From Anaeramoeba flamelloides (lineage: Eukaryota; Metamonada; Anaeramoebidae), in assembly GCA_027625915.1 (NCBI GenBank), contig JANTQA010000008.1, positions 2,001,001 through 2,065,000 on the forward strand: a stretch of 64,000 nucleotides of DNA. The letters are read 5' to 3'. The translations under genes were made by a program, and so were the position numbers. The notes beneath the pieces are model-generated. The model was not told where the DNA came from, made no database searches, and was given only the letters and a program-made list of their open reading frames with translations. Shown here in pieces: positions 46,120 to 58,923 of the stretch. Each line of letters opens with the position of its first letter. Positions within the stretch are counted from its first letter, which is position 1.

Positions 46120-49083
46120 TTGTCGTTTTATTTTATTTGTTCCAAAGTTTGGAAAAAATTTTAACAAAAATGATTAAAAAAAAAATAGCATTCCTTTTTA
46201 GAAATTATTCTGGATTGTTGTGTTTAATTCATCAAAAGAGAGGGTTTCTTTTGGTTTTTTATTGTTTGTATCAAAGGCTGAGTGTTCGATTATTTAAGGG
46301 ATAAGATTAATAATTGATTCCCAATGCTACTTCATGACAATGACAATTAAATTAATGAAATTCGATTTAATTTCGGATCTTTTAAAATTAAGGTGATAGA
46401 TCAAAGGTTTCTCAATAATTAATCAATTCTTATTTGTGTCATTGTAACATAACCGAAATACAGTTAATTGTAAAATAAAAGAAAAAAAATTGTTATAAAA
46501 CTTTTAAAAAAAAGAAAATCCTTATTATATCAGTACTCTTCAAAAAAAGGGCAAAATTTTAAAAAATTTTATTGATGGCATTCTCAACTTACAAATTTTG
46601 TTGACACCAAGGGTCAAAAAATTCTGATCAACTAAGAAATCTCTGAAAAGAATATTTTTTTTGTTATGATCAAATTTTTTTTTCTATTTTTTCTGAAAAA
46701 GAAACTGATTAAAAACCTATTATTTCTTTCATTATAAAATTTTTTTTACCCTGTTTATTTCCATTTCTGTCTATAATACATAATACCAAGTCTAAGTTGC
46801 TAGGAATATTTATATTAATGAATTTTTTTCTTTTTTGAGATAAATCTTTTGGTTAACCAAAAAAATATATTTATTCAACTTATTGGAAAATATTTATATT
46901 TTTTTCAAGAAGGATAGTTATAATAATGAAAGTTTTCAAATTATTTATAAATTTTGGAAAGAAATCGTGTGTTTGTTTTAAGATGAAATTCGATTTTTAA
47001 AAAAAAAATTTTCTTGATTATATTTGTGAATTAAAGTAATTTTATAATCAAAATTCTAAATCAAATTTTTTTCTGACAAAAATGATTTAAATTGTGATAA
47101 AGTTTCTTGTGAATAGGGCCAAACAATTTTTCAAAATTGAAAATTATTTTGCAATTTTTTTACATTTTTTTTTGAAAACAAGAAAAAAACTTTGTTAAAA
47201 CAAAAAAGAATAAAAAAATTTTCTTGATAGATCTAGAATTTCATTGAACAACTTTTCTAGTGTTTCTATTAAAATTTACATTTATTAAATCACCTTATCT
47301 TCAATTAGTTTTATTGGCTAAGATTTGAATTGAAATATCTATAATTAAAAATAAATACCAAAATTAATTTTTTTTTTTTTTTACATAATCAAGAATTATC
47401 AACTTAAAAAGAAAAATTGTAGTTGTACGAAGTTCAAGAATTAACTTAATCACTAATAACAATAATAGGTTATTTTTTGAGTATTATATTGCAAACATTT
47501 GAATTCTGGATATCAAAAAATATACCCGAGCCCAAAAAAAATCGATTAAACGGGTTTAATTCATCTATTTCAAAGTCACAAAACACAAATTACAAACAAA
47601 TATTTTGACATAGTTCTTGATAAGATTTCGTTTTATTTTTAGAAAATACTACTTACTTAAATTAAAATACATGTTTGATTTCAATAATTGTGAAAGGGGG
47701 GAATAATGATATAAATGCTTGTTGAATTAAATAATTTGAAATTTCGCTTTGATCTGTAAAAGATTTTTTTAGAAATCTGAAGTAAAATTCTATTCTATTT
47801 CTTTAGAAAAATAAATCGTAATTAAAAACGATCTACTCAAGTATTGAAAAAAAATATTTGGTATAAAAGTAAATAATTATATCATTTTTAATTGTTTATT
47901 ATAAAGATTATTGTTATTTAATTGTTACATATTTAGAAAAAACCAAATACAAACCTTTTTTTTTAACAAAACAATTTTGTTTTTATAAACTTGGTGTTAA
48001 AGCTACCTATGGTTCAGAAAAGTTGTTTATCTATAAAATATCCTTTCCAAGTGTTTGATAAACAAAGTATATCTACCTAACATCGAAAAAATAGTGTTTT
48101 ACAGGGTTTTTGCTATTAATTTGTACAATCGTGATATTTTTTATTCTTGTTTTTTAATTAAGTGGATGGTTTTTTGAGCAAGTATCATTTAAATTAATCG
48201 TCATTCTAATGAGTGGCTGGGTTAGAATATTCAAAGTTTTATTTTTAAAAACAAAAAATTATTTATCAATTACTTGAAATTACATATAATTTTTCTAATA
48301 TTTACAGTTACAAAACATTTCATGATTTATTATTCAGGACAGATATTTTTTTCAATACAATAATTTTATTTTTGATTTATTTTTCATTCAAGAAAAAAAA
48401 ATACCATTTAGGAAAAAAATTCACAACTGTTTTTTCTTTTAAAAGCCTTAATAGAATCTTACTGAAAAAGAAAAATAACATCAATTAATAGAAGAAACCA
48501 ATTAACTCCAAATAATAACCTATTATATTATTTTTCATTTGAATAAAAAGATAAATTAAATCTATTTGGCTGTTCAAATTATTATGGTTGTATTTGTACC
48601 CCCAAAATATTCAATTTTTTTCATCACGATTTCAATAATAAATCAATCAAAGAAAAACTTATACCAAAAGGTAGTACGATTAAAACTGTTATTGTGGCGA
48701 ATACTTAATTATTTTCTTTATTTATTTATTTATTCTTTTTATTAATTGGTCTTATTTTTCATTTTAAGTGATGCTCACAATTAAAAATCTTGTTCAAATA
48801 TTTTACTAAAATGGTTGTCGTGCTTTTTTGTAGTTTAGTATGAGCTTTGAAAAAAATCATAAATGTAGATATATCAAATCTTTTTTCAAATAGCTTTTTT
48901 TATGTCTATCAATATAAATTAAGAAATATTCCAATAACCTGTGTTGGTAACTGTTTATTAAAAATGAAATCCCTTTCAAAAGAATTCTAATTATTAAAAT
49001 TTGTAAAGCATAATAATAAAAAGCTACAACTGGGGTAACTTCCAAATTCTCATAAGCGGGTGTAATAAGAATTTAGACTTGGG

Positions 49084-49116
<33 letters not shown>

Positions 49117-50239
49117 ACATTAATTATATTAAAAGATCAAGAATTTTATTGTTTTTTTTTTTTTGATTTGGTTGCTGAATTGATTTATATTTTTGATAAA
49201 CAAAGGGTAATAGCTAAATTTAAATCATAATCCTGTCTATTTTTATATTATACCTCGATATAAATTAAAAATGCATATAAAACTCCGTACATTTACACAT
49301 TCTTTAAAGTAATTAGTTTTTGTTAAATCATACTCTTGGTTTAGTTATGTGTTTACTTTGATGAATGTTTCTCGATCTTTAGCTAAGCTATCGTCGTTTT
49401 TAAAGATACTTGGTTCCTTGTTTTATTTTTATTATTCTTCTACTTTTCATATTTTTATATTACACAGAATATTCCGACAGAGTTGTAAATGTTTTTTTTT
49501 AATCAATAACAAAGAAGAAGGAATTTTCCACTTTATCGTTTTTGATTAATAAACTTATCAAGGTAATCTTCCCATTTAAAAAACACTTCTATTATATTCT
49601 AGTATATTGTTGAAATGGGTGATTTTTAGTATGTTTGTAATTTTGGTTCAGGAATTTTACTTTTGGTACCAAAAAAAAAAAAAAAAAATAAGGAAAGAAA
49701 AAAAATTTCAATTACAAACACTCTCATTCCCTTTACTAAAGTTTTATGTCTTTCTATACCTTTCAGACACTTTAAGACACTTTACAAAAATTAAAAACGC
49801 TCTCTAATATTTTTAAAGTGGAAAACAGTTGAAAAAGTGTTTTTTTTTTGAAAAATTCATGGAATAATTTGTAAGATTAAAATAATAAAATATTTTTTTT
49901 CGGGTTTTTGTTCATTTTTCGTGAACTTTGATATTTTGTGATAAATTTAGATAAAATGTCATTTGATTATCTTATTACAAATTTTGTTCTAATATCATGA
50001 TCTCATCAAAATCTCTATTATAGAAAAAACTCAAAATATTGGAAATCGCAGAAAAAAAAAAAAAAAATGTATCTCAAATATTGAAAGTTTATTTAAAAAT
50101 AGCCATTTTTATACAAATTAATAGTAAAAAATTATTTAGGCAATTCTCAATTAATTGTTATTTTTTTTATTTTTTTTTTTTTATTATTCTTCTCCTCATT
50201 TGTTCAATGGATTTATAAGTCAATTCTAAATTTCAATTT
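46120..50239. other. Gene-free stretch with a family B copy and a long poly(A)
   Basis: About 48,420-48,840 matches about 53,320-53,740 (family B). A pure A31 run is at 49084-49114. About 49,720-49,850 is an inverted relative of the GTGTTTGAAAG-rich stretch near 9,790-9,890. The AT-rich remainder shows no gene. Confidence 0.5.
49084..49114 (+). repeat. A31 homopolymer
   Basis: Uninterrupted run of 31 A preceded by GACTTGGG and by a comparatively GC-rich stretch (CTACAACTGGGGTAACTTCC ... AAGCGGGTGTAATAAG). It may be the tail of a retroposed sequence inserted in plus orientation. No source gene recognised. Confidence 0.6.
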
Positions 50240-50617
50240 TTACATATAAGCATTTGGTGAAAATTGCTGAAGGGTTATTTTCCATGATTCTAATTCTGAT
50301 TGGGAATTTGCTGCGATTTGATACACCCTTTTGGATGAATATAACGCGATTTTTAACCCATAAGGTTCGTCGTTGAATGTTGTTTCTGTAATTGACATTA
50401 TATTTTTTAAATCTATTGATCCTGTTGCCTTTCCTTGGAATTGTTCGCTTTTTAAATAATAAAGTGTTTGATCATTTCTTTTAAGTATAAAAAATCGTTT
50501 TTTCCATTTTGATTTAAATATCCCTTTACATCCCTTTTTTAGTAACCAACCATATTTTACAAAATGCATATCATTTAATCGTTGGACTTTATCCTTTTTA
50601 ATGGATATTTCCTCGTT
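50240..50617 (-). CDS. PH-domain protein (possibly the last exon of a longer gene)
   Basis: A complete PH domain of about 100 residues: YGWLLKKGCKGIFKSKWKKRFFIL (beta1-2 with the basic KxKWKKR phosphoinositide-type motif), TLYYLKSEQFQGKATGSIDL, YGLKIALYSSKRVYQIAA and the C-terminal helix ELESWKITLQQF with the invariant Trp. It stops 8 residues later. An ATG at 50569 (MHFVKYGW) gives 109 residues. However, the frame stays open upstream to a TTTCAAATAG acceptor at about 50,618, adding NEEISIKKDKVQRLND, so earlier exons may exist; I could not find one in matching phase. I infer a small membrane-phosphoinositide-binding adaptor. The domain is sure; the gene model is not. Confidence 0.75.
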   Translation of the reverse strand, partial: NEEISIKKDKVQRLNDMHFVKYGWLLKKGCKGIFKSKWKKRFFILKRNDQTLYYLKSEQFQGKATGSIDLKNIMSITETTFNDEPYGLKIALYSSKRVYQIAANSQSELESWKITLQQFSPNAYM

Positions 50618-51449
50618 CTATTTGAAATAAATTTAGTTGTTTATTATGTTTATTAATAATCGGGTATTAATTAGAAAAAGTAAAGAAAGAATCAAGATTT
50701 AAATTTAGCAAAAGTGGTTTTGAAACCAAATGGTTTGGTTTTATTTTTAAATCATCAGTCTGGTTTTAATTACATTTTTTTTTTTCAGTGGTTTTCATTA
50801 ATGAATCCAAAAACAAATGTTTTTGGAGTTTTCATATCTCTTTTACTTGCTTTGAAATTCAAAATAATTTGACAATCATTTCCAGCCTTGTTTTTGAAAT
50901 CTCTTTTAGACTCTTTAACTTATTCTTTCATAAATAAAAAAAAAAAACTTTACAAATGTTCAAAATCGAACAAAGTCATTTTTAGAATTCCTTTTAGAGA
51001 ATAAAAAATATTCAAAAATTATTCTAAACTAATAATTTTGAAAATAAAAATGTTTTAATTTTGTCCCAAAACTCAATTAGAAGAAAAAAATATAATGTAG
51101 GGGTTAAAATACTGAGTAAAAATATTCTCATTTTTAATCTATTTGTCAAGATCTTTTCACTTTTTTTCTTTGAGTTGTGATGAAAGACTATTTTAGTAAA
51201 TTGAAATCAAAATTTTTCATTTATTAAGGAAAACTGTAGCGAATTGATTCATCAAAAAAGGCTCCAGTTCGTTATCATAGCTAAAAATTAATAAATGTGT
51301 ATAGGAAAGTTTTAATCCTGTAGTGACGTGGTCAAAAAAATCCGTGTCGTGGGTATAAACCCCATTTTTCAAATAAACATTGTGTTTTTCTTTTTCTTCT
51401 TGTTTCAATCCAAAATATAATTCACCATCCAAGAGTATACCTAAGTTTA

Positions 51450-53740
51450 AATCAATTTTGAAGGTAAACTTCTTAAGTTTTGAGTAAATTTTAAATTAGG
51501 AACAAAATTTGTTTAAAATTATTTTATAATTTTTCAAAATTGTTTTCAACACAAGAGTAAATATGAATGTCGTAAAAAATAGAGTTTTTACAATTTTGGT
51601 GATAAATAAAGAGTTTCATGCAATTACCCACAATTTGGTAATAGTAAATATATTACCTGATTATCTTAATAGTTTAATAATAAGTTAAATCAAAAAATCA
51701 TTTTGGTAAATACCAATCTTTCAATTTTGAAAAAAAAATCATTTTTCGAACAAATTATTGGTATTTACCAAACGATTTTATATTTAAAAACCCATTTGAT
51801 CACAAAAATCAAAACGGGGATTTCTTACACTATAACTTAATTGTGAGTAATTGCATTGAACTCTTCATTTATCTCCAAAATTGTAAAAACTCTATTTTTT
51901 ACAACATTCATATTTACTCTGGTGAAGCTATTTTTTGATGATAATAATTTTATCAAAAATTAACTCAATTTTTTGAGATTGATTTTCAAAAATGTAAAAA
52001 TGTAAATACATCCTTAAGATCTGTTATTGTAAACAATTGAGACGATTTTTTTTTTGTAAATTATTTTCCAGGATTTAGCTTCAATTTGGAAATTAAAAAA
52101 ATTGTCTCTTGAATTTATCTCTATTTTTATGATAAATTTTTTCTTTTGATCCTTTCTTTTAAGAGTTTCTTTTTTAAGAAATGAACTTTAAGAAATCATA
52201 TAACAAGACAAGACAAGGAAATTTTTTTTCAAAAAAAAAAAATCTCAAAATTTTATATTTTTGAAATACACTCAGATAATAAACATTATTATTCATAACG
52301 ATTTTAAAAAAGTATACAAATTTATTAGAAATTAATGGGAATTGCAAAAAAAATGAAAATTTTCAGTAATATTTTTTTCATTTTTAATTGTAAAATTTTT
52401 GAAAATTTTATTTGGCTTAGTCGAGAGAATATTTGAATCTATTTTTTTAATAGTCATAAAAAGAATCATATTTTTTCAATTTCAAAAATAAAATCAAATA
52501 TTTCTTTCAAAAGATATTGCTAAATTAAATTGAAAAAATGTTTTTTTTTTTCTGTTTTTGGATTATTTTTTATCATTTTATTTTTTTTTTTTTTTTTTTT
52601 GTTTGAGTTTTAATGTAAACTATATTTCAAAACCATTGGTCCATTAAAAATCAAATTTTGAAAATTAATATTTTTATTAATTAAAGTTATCTAGTAAAAT
52701 AAAAAAATTACTCTTTTAATATTAGGTTCTATACACAAAGAAATATTTGTTTTTGGTCTAAAAATAAAATAAAAAAAGGTAAATACAAAATAAAAAAAAG
52801 ATTGGGATATTTATTATGAAATTTAGTTTATATTCCCTGTTTTTTTCTGTAAATTGTTTTAACACTTATTATTTTTTCTTACTTTATGTTCAATCTAAAG
52901 TTCATTCGTTGTAACTTATTTCAATTATAAAAATACCTTAATATAGGTGTTTTTTTCAAAAGTCGGTATTTTTGAAAAGGGGGGTACTCCAATCTTAATG
53001 AGTTTAATAGCTATCTTTTCTTAATTGACATAAAATTATGATAAATTTGAAAAAATAATTTATAAAAGATAACAAACTGAAATCCAATTTGTAGTTTTGG
53101 CTAACTTTAATTTTCAGAATTTATTTTTTCCTTGTTGTACAATCTCGTATCTACTTTTTGTTAGTTGTCATTTTGTTGATCACTTAATGATTAGAGTCTT
53201 CTAGAAAAAAGAAATAAGCGCTGTATTTTGGAACATGGGTTTTACCAAGTCTCAAGGGTTATTTTAACAACAGTAATGTCATTGTGAAAATAAAAAAAAA
53301 AATTAGAGGAAAAAGGTTCAACACGATTTTTAATTGGAAACCTTAATAGGAACCTGAAAACAAAAAGCCAAATCAATTTGTAAAATAGGAAACAAATTAA
53401 CTCCAAAGAGTAACTCATTATATTGTTTTTAATCAAACCAACAAAGATAATTTAGATTTCCTTGATTTATCCAAATTGTTAGAGAGTGGTTTTGGAGATC
53501 TCAAAAATAGTCAATTTTTTCAACCAATTTTTAATAATTGATCAATCGAATCAACGAAAAACGCCTTACTAAAAAAAATAGTATTAGAAAAATTGTTGTT
53601 GTGTTTGGCCCTCCATTTTAGTGTAACCATTGATTTTTTCTCTTTTTATCAATTGATCTTTTTTTTCATTTTCAGGTTTCTATTAAGGGTTTCAAATAAA
53701 AAATCTTGTTTAAATTGTTTTTGAGTTTCATTTTTTTCCC
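51450..53740 (+). repeat. Dispersed repeat family B, longest copy
   Basis: Related stretches occur at about 4,000-4,440 (direct), 34,510-35,340 (inverted), 48,420-48,840 (direct) and 58,180-58,640 (partly inverted). Diagnostic words here are GAGTAAATTTTAAATTAGGA (near 51,480), AAAAGTCGGTATTTTTGAAA (near 52,960), TTAACTCCAAAGAGTAA (near 53,397) and GGTTTTGGAGATCTCAAAAA (near 53,490). Family B may be one long old element or several adjacent ones. Confidence 0.6.
51554..51920. mobile_element. Foldback/MITE element of 367 bp
   Basis: The whole element is close to a palindrome. The outer arms AGAGTAAATATGAATGT and ACATTCATATTTACTCT continue for about 80 bp (AAAAAATAGAGTTTTTACAA, GCAATTACCCACAA / TTGTGAGTAATTGC). 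An inner pair, TTTGGTAAATACCAAT and ATTGGTATTTACCAAA, closes the hairpin around an A-run. It splits a stretch that is continuous in the related sequence near 4.0-4.2 kb, so it inserted later. The target-site duplication is not evident. Confidence 0.8.
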
Positions 53741-54040
53741 TAACAGTAAACTCAGTTCACTGGTTTTTGTTAAAAACTCGACGGTATCTGATTTAAGCCC
53801 AAAATAATTGAAATATCGATTGAAAAAAAAAAAGAGAGAAATTGTTGTAAAAAAGTCAAAAATAATCGAAATTTTTAAAAATTGTTAATTCATAAAACCA
53901 AATCAAAAAACAATTTAGATGAAACACACGTACAGTGCAGTAACAAAATCGAAACTAATCCTGACAAGTAAATTAAAAAAATATTTGTTGTGGCAAAAGT
54001 TTAAACCTGATAAATTAATGATGACTTGGTTTAATTTAAT

Positions 54041-54507
54041 TTACAGGAACAGCAATTTTAAATCCTTTTGGTTGGAAGGAACCAAAACCCTTTGGATAAG
54101 TTTCATTAGCTTTTTTGAAAAAGAATGATTTGAGATCACAAAAAAAAAATTAACAATAAACTTACGCAATCAGAAATTGCCTTTTGGATTCTTTTGTTCC
54201 ACTGTTTCATCTGTTCTGTTGATTCAAATTCGAGAAAAAGAGATTTGTGTTTGGGTTTAAATAAACGCAAGACAAAGCGATCAGTAATTCCTTCTTTTTG
54301 GAAACATCTGTATTGTTGTAAATTCAAGGACCCAAGTATTTTTGATCCATTACTCTTTGAATAGTGCAATTGGCTCGTTGTTAATTTAAAATATCTTTTC
54401 TTCCATGATTTGTTGCGTTTTTTGAGGAGTTTTGTTTTTTTGCTGTTCTGTTTCAAGAGGAAACCTTCAAATACAACACAAATTTGCGTTTTTTCTTTTG
54501 TAGTCAT
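54041..54507 (-). CDS. Small PH-domain protein
   Basis: Exon 1 (54507-54166) runs from ATG (MTTKEKTQICVVFEGFLLK) and encodes a full PH domain: EGFLLKQNSKKTK, KRNKSWKKRYFKLTTSQLHY, SKILGSLNLQQY, DRFVLRLFKPKHKSLFLEF and the final helix EQMKQWNKRIQKAI with its Trp. The KxWKKRYFKL strand is the basic, lipid-contacting type. The exon ends TGC|GTAAGT, a strong donor in phase 0. A 56-bp intron to AAAAAAG at 54110 would add a short tail ending at a TAA at 54041 (total about 136 residues). The other frame of that exon (NETYPKGFGSFQPKGFKIAVP) looks more protein-like, so the tail is uncertain. It lies 3.5 kb from another stand-alone PH domain on the same strand, but the two are only distantly alike. Confidence 0.75.
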
Positions 54508-55650
54508 TTTTTTGGTCAAATCTTAAAAAGGTTATATTGAAAAATGTTTGAGAATAAAATGGAACATTCCTTTGTCAATAATCTATAAAATCAGAAAAGT
54601 GGAAATTTCAAAACCTCCAAACAAGACAAGTCAATTTTTGTTCTTGATGTTGACTCAAATTATTTTTTCTTGTATTTTTATTTCGGTGAATAATGACATA
54701 AAATCTGTTGTACTGTATTACCGTTTCACTTTTTTTATATTGTTTATGAGTCATTTTGATTTCGGAAAATATCAAAAAAAAAGAGATTTGACAAAAACAA
54801 TATTTAACTTTTTGTTCTTCGACTTTTGATTTTCAAATGACCCAGAAAGAAAGGGTAATAAAAATTTTACCAAATATTACATTTTTCTTTTTGATCTATT
54901 TCACTGATTTGTATTGCTCCTCAAAATATGAGAGTTCGCCTTAATTTTCAAAAAACGTTTTTGTTTCAGGTAAGGTGACTTGTGTTTCATAAGAAAACAA
55001 GAAAAAATTTGTATTACAGTCTCAAGTTCAAAAAAAAAAACGTCAACAAGTAATCGGTCGAACATTTTCCGAATAAGATGGTAGTTTGTAAATCAGTGAC
55101 ATTGTCTCTTGAACACCGAGAATAAACTTCAATATATAATTACAATAGAGTTCCTTAATAGAAAATTATCTCCTTAAGGGTTTAACGTCACCATAGATTT
55201 CTCTATAATCAAAATATGTTATAATTAGGTGTAAATGATATTAGTGCACCATGGCTCGAATAGCTCTAAAAAATCTATTATAAATCTTATTGCACAATTA
55301 ATTATTACATTTTTTACTAATGATCATAATTAAAAATTTTCATTTTGGAATTTTTTTTTTAATTCCTTTTCCAAATCTAAAAATAGAAACCCAAAATACA
55401 GTATTCTGGTATTTAATAATTTAGATTTAGAACTTCAAAAAGTAATCATTTTTTGAATTTTTGAGTTGCAAGATTAACTCAATAATTATCAACATAAAAG
55501 TACAAAGACTAATTAGTTTTGTTTGTTTTTGATAAAGATACTTGTAGAATCAATATATTTCCATGATTTGAGAAATAATTTGTCAAAAAAATTTATTGGT
55601 TAATTATTTAATTTTTCAAAAAAAAACGAATTTTGCTGTAACTAATCTAC

Positions 55651-55742
55651 ATTTCGCCACAAATTTAAGAAAGATATTTTGTGACTTTGTAGTCTGAATA
55701 TTGATAATTTAACCTTTAAATTTATGGCGAAATGCAGATTTT
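55651..55742. repeat. Inverted repeat around a TTTCGCCA core
   Basis: ATCTACATTTCGCCACAAAT at about 55,651 pairs with ATTTATGGCGAAATGCAGAT ending at about 55,742, leaving a loop of about 45 bases. The match weakens outward. It is probably the core of another palindromic element. Confidence 0.65.
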
Positions 55743-55968
55743 ATTCTGAAATTGTTGTGTTTTTTACTAATACATAGATCATTTTTAATTGATGAGATCA
55801 ACAAATATTACTACTTGACTAATTGATTTTTTAGAGAGATTTGAACAATGTAACACTAATGTGGTTAATTCCAATAACAACATACTTTGATCCTAGACTT
55901 CTCCTTGGTAGACGCTAACCCCTTAAGTGACTAGTAACTCTTATTTATTTTTTTCCCCAAAGATAATA

Positions 55969-56168
55969 GAGACAGTTCCACCTTTAAGTCACAAACTTTC
56001 AAGAGAATTTAAGACACAAAAAAAAACCTAAATTAAGGTACATTTTTTGGAATTTATTTTTTAATAACAAATTATTTTACTCTAATCTGAATTTTGTGCC
56101 TTAATTTGGAAATTTTTTCTGTGCCTTAAATTTTGTTCAAATTTGGGTGTTACAAGTGAAGCTGGCCA
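55969..56168. mobile_element. MITE, same family, copy 5
   Basis: About 200 bp with ends GAGACAGTTCCACCTTTAAG and TACAAGTGAAGCTGGCCA, TA on both sides. The inner motifs TTTGTGCCTTAATTTGGAA and CTGTGCCTTAAATTTTGTT are well kept; the right end is the most changed. Confidence 0.8.
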
Positions 56169-58009
56169 TAGAGTAATTATTTTCACAATAATCCCATTTA
56201 ACTTAATAGATAATACAACCTATTATCATCTCATGAGAAATGAATATATCGTTTTTAAAATAGTTTCATTTGAGGCAATTAAATTTTCAGTCAAAAAATC
56301 TGATCTTTTTTGTTGGTTTTTTGAATTAATAAAAAGAAAAAGAAAAATTTGAAAAACATTTTAATTTTTATCACAATCTCACTTTTAATAACTTCATAGA
56401 GTGTATGTTCAAAAATAACCCAAGAACTTTAATCGTATTTTAAAAATAAAAGAAAAATAAATCATACTGATAAATTCAAATAAATCTCAAAAGATTTTTA
56501 GTTCAATTTCCATTTTTATAAATCTTTTTACCGCTTTCATATCAAAAAGTCCAGGTCAAAGAATGTTTTGAAGAACAACGAATTTTAGAGAGTTTCTTAA
56601 CACTTGACTTCACAAAATGCTTTATTCAATGCTTGAGGATAATAATTCCAAAAAGGAAAATCAACTATAAATTTCCAAACATTTATTGTTATTTATCAGT
56701 TATATTGAATCTTTGAACATCTAAAAAAAAATGATCATTTATTTCTTACAAACAAATTTATTAAATTTCTTGAAATTTAAAAGACTTGTCAATATCCTTT
56801 TTTTATATCCAGAGTATAACTAATGAACTTTTATTATTTAAATAAGTAATTTGATAATAATTATTAAATTTTTTTTATAGAATTATTAATTGTTATTCCT
56901 TATTTTTTTTTGAAAATATTGTAAAATTTAAGAATTATTATAAAATTTATTGATAAATTTTAATCATTGGGTTATATACCGGTCTACCCAAAGAATTAAG
57001 GGGATGTTATTAATCTTTTATTAAAAATGATCAAATTAAAAAGTATTTTTTTCAGGCTCAAAGTGTAATATTCCGGGTTTTAAAATAGTTTTTTAGAAGA
57101 TTGTTTATCTTGGTGGTATGTTTTTGTTTTTATTGGATTTTTTGTTTAAACAAAAAGAAAAAATATATGTATCGTTCTTTGAATAAATAAATTATATTTT
57201 TGTCAAGTTGAAACGAATAGTTATATAGTTTGTTGAATTAAACAGATAACTTATACTGGTTTATTTTATAACTTGTTGGTGTTCTTTTTAAAGGGTCTCT
57301 GGGTAAACTTTCCTTTTTTGGCAATAATATGATTTCTTTCTTCTTTCAAAGAAAAAAATTTTTTTTTAAAATAATTTTGAAATATTTGGAATTTTTAACT
57401 TTTCTAAAATGAATAAAAATGGGATAAAAGTTTTAAAAATAATAATTAATGTCGAAAATAGTGTTAAAAGTGAGTTTTGGATTCTATTAATCGGTATTTT
57501 AATTTTTTTTTTTTTTCAATTTCAAGATGTATTTTTTTTTTCGAATATTCTATTATATTTACCTGGAGTTTTTTTTTTTAGTTGTATCAGTCCTTATAGG
57601 ATTATTGTATGTTTCAGGGAGTTTTAAATCAAATATATTACTATTAAATGCCAATACTATTTGTTTTCCATGTTCAAATGTCTCTAAAAATCAGTTTTGT
57701 AAAAAAAGAAAAAAAGTTGATCTTATCGAATTAAAGAAGAAATATTTTTTTTTCATTAAAAAGACAAGTATTCTAGATATTAATTGATCATTTGATACAA
57801 CTTTAAAGGATGAATCATCCTTACTTAGATTACGAAGTTGAACAATATATTTCTCAAATTTGTCTTTAAATATATTTTAATTTCTGAAAAATTAAATTTT
57901 TTTTAACAAAATTAAATAATTCACTGATAGATTATTTTTATAAATTATTTTTAGATGTTGCTATATTATGATAATAAAAGTGGGTACATGGAAGGGGGTC
58001 GGGTGTAAA

Positions 58010-58117
58010 AAAAGTATATTGAAGTTGTCACAAACCTACCCTGTGATTCCTCATGTGTGAAAATGGATTATCATATCTTAATTAAATGCAAAAAAAAAAA
58101 AAAAAAAAAAAAAAAAA
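58010..58117 (+). mobile_element. Possible LINE 3' end with zinc-knuckle-like motif and A28 tail
   Basis: Just before an A28 run, one frame reads LPCDSSCVKMDYHILIKCK, a C-x3-C-x6-H-x4-C pattern much like the CCHC finger at the C-terminus of many non-LTR reverse transcriptases (C..C...E..HIL..C), and the poly(A) follows at once. The frame is closed just upstream and no reverse transcriptase is seen nearby, so this would be a short 5'-truncated copy. Confidence 0.35.
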
Positions 58118-58923
58118 CTTCCATATATTATACCATATTAGATGATTTGATGATTTGACATAACCATTGTGGAAAAAAACGAAACTGGGAAAAAAATTGA
58201 AATACATTTTTTAATTGGGAACATTACTGGTTATGAAAAGTAAGATCAATTGATAAAACAGGGTAAATAAATAAATAAAGACAAAATGGATGATTCAAAG
58301 CATAATAGTTTTTTAACACCACCATTTAGTATATGGTTTTTATTTGTTTGATACATTATTAAAAATTTGTTCAAAAAATTGACTATTATTGAGATCTCCA
58401 AAACCACATGAACAATTTCAATATGAAAAGTAGATTTAAAATGTATTTTTTGGTTTGATTGGAGATGATATATTGAATTATTAGTTGAATTTAATTGGTT
58501 TATTCTTACAATTACTCTTTTATCAATTGATCTTACTTTTTGTTTCCAGTGATTTTCTGAATTAAAAACAGTGTTTCGTCTTTTTTTCCAGAAAGGTAAG
58601 TAAAGAAAAAAAATCTTATATGGTTTATATATCAAAAAGATATTATAATTTATAAAATAAATTCAAAAATTCAAAACAAAAAATATTCAGAATGAAGACA
58701 CAATTTAATAATTTCTTTGGTATAGTCTTATTTTTTGATTGTAATGTGTTTAAAAATAAAATATTTATTAATAAATCGCAATTTTTTTTACAAATTTTTG
58801 TTTATCCATCATTATTTGTAATTAAAAAATTCAACTAAAAAATTTAATTCTAAAAATAAATTATCAATCTATTATGATCTGTATACTTTTGAGTGTGTAC
58901 TCAAATTAGACAAATAAAGTACC

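Larger units (their letters stand above)
50618..54040. other. Gene-free stretch: family B copy interrupted by a foldback element
   Basis: An orphan minus-strand ORF at 51,217-51,432 follows a possible TTTAAACTTAG acceptor (LDGELYFGLKQEEKEKHNVYL ... THLLIFSYDNELEPFLMNQF, then TAA). It is protein-like but not recognised. About 51,450-53,740 is the longest copy of family B. The foldback element at 51554-51920 lies inside it. Confidence 0.5.

Noticed and set aside
53919-54128. Plus-strand ORF opposite the end of the second PH gene
   Set aside because: It overlaps the probable tail exon of the PH gene antisense and matches no family.
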